DNA from: Actinomycetes bacterium
GTDB lineage: Bacteria > Actinomycetota > Acidimicrobiia > Acidimicrobiales > RAAP-2
Reading direction: 5' to 3'
Length of the DNA: 26,811 bases
Assembly (NCBI GenBank): GCA_021784205.1
Contig: JAJXTB010000022.1
Coordinates: forward strand, 1 to 26,811
Shown: in pieces, positions 25,357 through 26,811 of the stretch
Position numbering within the stretch: position 1 is the first letter of the stretch
Layout: the number at the start of each line of letters is the position of its first letter
Translations under genes and position numbers: made by a program
Notes under the pieces: generated by a model
Told to the model about the DNA's origin: nothing
The model's input: the letters and a program-made list of their open reading frames with translations, nothing else
The model's database searches: none

Positions 25357-25710
25357 ATGGACGAAACTATGAGCACGTCCCAACTCATCGCCACAATCGA
25401 GACCAAGCTCACCGTGACGAGGCAGAGGATTGCCGAGTACGTCGCGGAGGCTCGAGGGTACGAGGCTCAACTCGCCTCGCTCCGTAGCAGCGTCACCAGA
25501 GGTGGTGAAATCGCAACAGTGCCCCGGACCGAGGCCATCCTGACCACCCTTCGGGGAGCCGAGGGAACACTCTCACCGTCAGAGATTCTCACCCAACTTC
25601 TCGCCTCGGGACGCGACGACGACCTGCGAAGAGTAACGGCCACCCTCGACTACCTGGTGAAGACAGGCCAAATATTACGACCGGAGAGAGGACGTTACAT
25701 CGGTCTGTGA
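25357..25710 (+). CDS. Hypothetical small protein with coiled-coil and winged-helix-like halves
   Basis: A 117-residue protein. Residues 5-45 look like a coiled coil (LIATIETKLTVTRQRIAEYV, EAQLASLRSSV) and residues 55-115 look like a winged helix: RTEAILTTLRGAEGTLSPSE, ILTQLLASG, RRVTATLDYLVKTGQI, then a wing-like LRPERGRYIGL. That second half resembles DNA-binding domains found in small accessory or regulator proteins. ATG 25357 or ATG 25369 could be the start; neither has a clear ribosome binding site and the upstream sequence is AT-rich. It converges with the restriction-modification gene, 132 nt away, and lies in the lower-GC region. No function can be named. Confidence 0.65.
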   Translation: MDETMSTSQLIATIETKLTVTRQRIAEYVAEARGYEAQLASLRSSVTRGGEIATVPRTEAILTTLRGAEGTLSPSEILTQLLASGRDDDLRRVTATLDYLVKTGQILRPERGRYIGL

Positions 25711-25842
25711 TTCTGCGGATTGGACTCACTTTCTTGGCGATCTCGAGGAGGCGGAACTTCTACCTCATCCACTGGATCGCTACAGCATGAAGACGTCGTG
25801 CTCCAGTTCAGACGTCTCCGTCGCTAGAGAGATCAGCGATTC

Positions 25843-26811
25843 TCAGTTGAACGAAAGCACCGGCAGCTCACGAACGATCTTGAGGGTCTCCACGCTCACC
25901 GTCACTATCCTCTTGACGAGATCGATGATGTACCGAGGGTCGTCGGAGTACTCGTTCGGGTCGTTCACAATTCCGCTCTCCTTGTCTTTCGACACTCGGT
26001 AGCGGTCGACAATCCAGTAGAGGGCTGCTTTCCCCGAGAGCATGTAGTCCCACGCATCGTCGGGGACGCCCCTCAGCGTCACGAAATCGTTGTAGTGGAT
26101 CGTGGTCGGCCTGTCCTTCACGCCCTGCCCCTTTGGAAAGCGCATCTTCTCCACACGGTAAAGGACGTGCGGATCAAGCTCTGGACGGGTGCAGACCTCT
26201 TCAAGCGGATACGGTTCGACAGTCTCATAGCCAAGGTGGAGGTCGGCAAGTTTTCTACCGGCCCCGCTGAACGCATCGAACTGCGCTGAATCTTTCGGCA
26301 TCGGGATTCGAGGACGCTCTTTCACAAGGTTGTCTTCGTAGGTCTCGCGGAACTGTTCACTGTGTAGGACACCGTAGACGTAGAAAAAGATGGCCTCGCG
26401 GTCTACGGAATTGCCAGTGACACTAGAGAATCTTTCAACCGCCCACGCGGAAATTCCTTCCCGCCGCTGCCGCTCAGTTGATAGGTTTTCGAGCATCCCA
26501 CCCGAGAGTTGGGCATCGTCGAACCAGAACTCGGGGAACACCTGACCCTTTTCCACGGCGTCGAGGCTAAGGACACGGTCCATCATCAGGCATGAAAACT
26601 CAGAGGATGACCCAACTCCACTCACAACGATCGCCCGAGGTGCGGCCTTGTCCTTTATGAAGAAGCTCGGCATTCGATAGACCATCTGGTTATAGACACG
26701 ATCGAAGTAGTGATACTGCCGCACGAATGGGCGAAACTGCGCAACCCGGATCTTCTCTATATCCAGAGTGCCGTCAAGATCCCTTCTTAATGCTGTTATT
26801 AGTTCTCTGTT
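25843..26811 (-). CDS. Type ISP restriction-modification enzyme, C-terminal specificity region (5' part outside window)
   Basis: The frame is open to the right edge, giving 322 residues up to the stop at 25843. Motifs fit the C-terminal target-recognition domain of type ISP single-polypeptide enzymes (LlaBIII/LlaGI type, usually about 1,500-1,600 aa with nuclease, helicase, methyltransferase and specificity domains): RPFVRQYHYFDR near the visible start, YGVLHSEQFRETYEDNL, RIPMPKD, GRKLADLHLGYETVEPYPL, then GIVNDPNEYS and DDPRYIIDLVKRIVTV near the end. A GTG at 26724 inside the frame is not a real start, because sense sequence continues beyond it. These enzymes cut and methylate DNA and defend against phage. 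The gene sits in the lower-GC right end of the window. The domain call rests on remembered family motifs. Confidence 0.83.
   Translation of the reverse strand, partial: NRELITALRRDLDGTLDIEKIRVAQFRPFVRQYHYFDRVYNQMVYRMPSFFIKDKAAPRAIVVSGVGSSSEFSCLMMDRVLSLDAVEKGQVFPEFWFDDAQLSGGMLENLSTERQRREGISAWAVERFSSVTGNSVDREAIFFYVYGVLHSEQFRETYEDNLVKERPRIPMPKDSAQFDAFSGAGRKLADLHLGYETVEPYPLEEVCTRPELDPHVLYRVEKMRFPKGQGVKDRPTTIHYNDFVTLRGVPDDAWDYMLSGKAALYWIVDRYRVSKDKESGIVNDPNEYSDDPRYIIDLVKRIVTVSVETLKIVRELPVLSFN

Noticed and set aside
25711..25842. Short plus-strand frame starting GTG near 25707 and a frame with ELLPHPLDRYSMK as a remnant gene
   Set aside because: Both are too short and no family could be recognised; nothing in the gap beyond this can be supported.

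Overview
The window is high-GC DNA with the codon use and gene families of an actinobacterium. The mix of acyl-CoA dehydrogenases, FadD, an ACT-domain malic enzyme, UPF0173, DUF779 and YbjQ-type genes suggests a free-living heterotroph, possibly class Acidimicrobiia; that placement is inference. From about 23.4 kb rightward the GC content drops visibly and the content becomes accessory.

Layout. 1-1416: a truncated proline-iminopeptidase-type hydrolase (minus) and a small cytochrome-b561-like membrane protein (plus). 1418-3909: a UPF0173 metallo-hydrolase (minus), diverging from a single-domain YbjQ gene that lies 1 nt ahead of the NAD(P)H-hydrate repair enzyme NnrE/NnrD. 3913-13770: a catabolic block with two acyl-CoA dehydrogenases of different catalytic types, a GAF/winged-helix regulator divergent from an ExaC-type aldehyde dehydrogenase plus DUF779, an acyl-CoA synthetase, a Nit1-like amidase and a malic enzyme. 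A reasonable reading is oxidation of an alcohol-derived aldehyde or fatty acid, CoA activation, dehydrogenation, and pyruvate/NAD(P)H supply. 13822-16150: an isochorismatase-fold hydrolase, an Hsp20 gene under a perfect CIRCE operator, a bidirectional terminator and a flippase-like membrane protein.

16229-18517 encodes a large formylglycine-type arylsulfatase. It is followed by four overlapping genes (18560-21466): a 133-aa protein of unknown fold and three proteins each built from two diverged YbjQ-type domains. This translationally coupled cassette is the best candidate for an undescribed system here. Next come a Cys-less isochorismatase-like protein, a small secreted protein, a DUF1801 protein with a possible coupled micro-ORF, and tRNA-Arg(CCT).

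Right of the tRNA, the 58-bp leader immediately upstream of the tRNA is repeated 1.5 kb away (about 83% identity, no gaps), flanking a secreted Asp-box protein. The second copy joins a perfect 13-bp inverted repeat around a C10 tract. A small coiled-coil/winged-helix-like protein follows. The window ends inside a type ISP restriction-modification gene, of which only the C-terminal specificity part is present. The right end looks like an island next to a tRNA.
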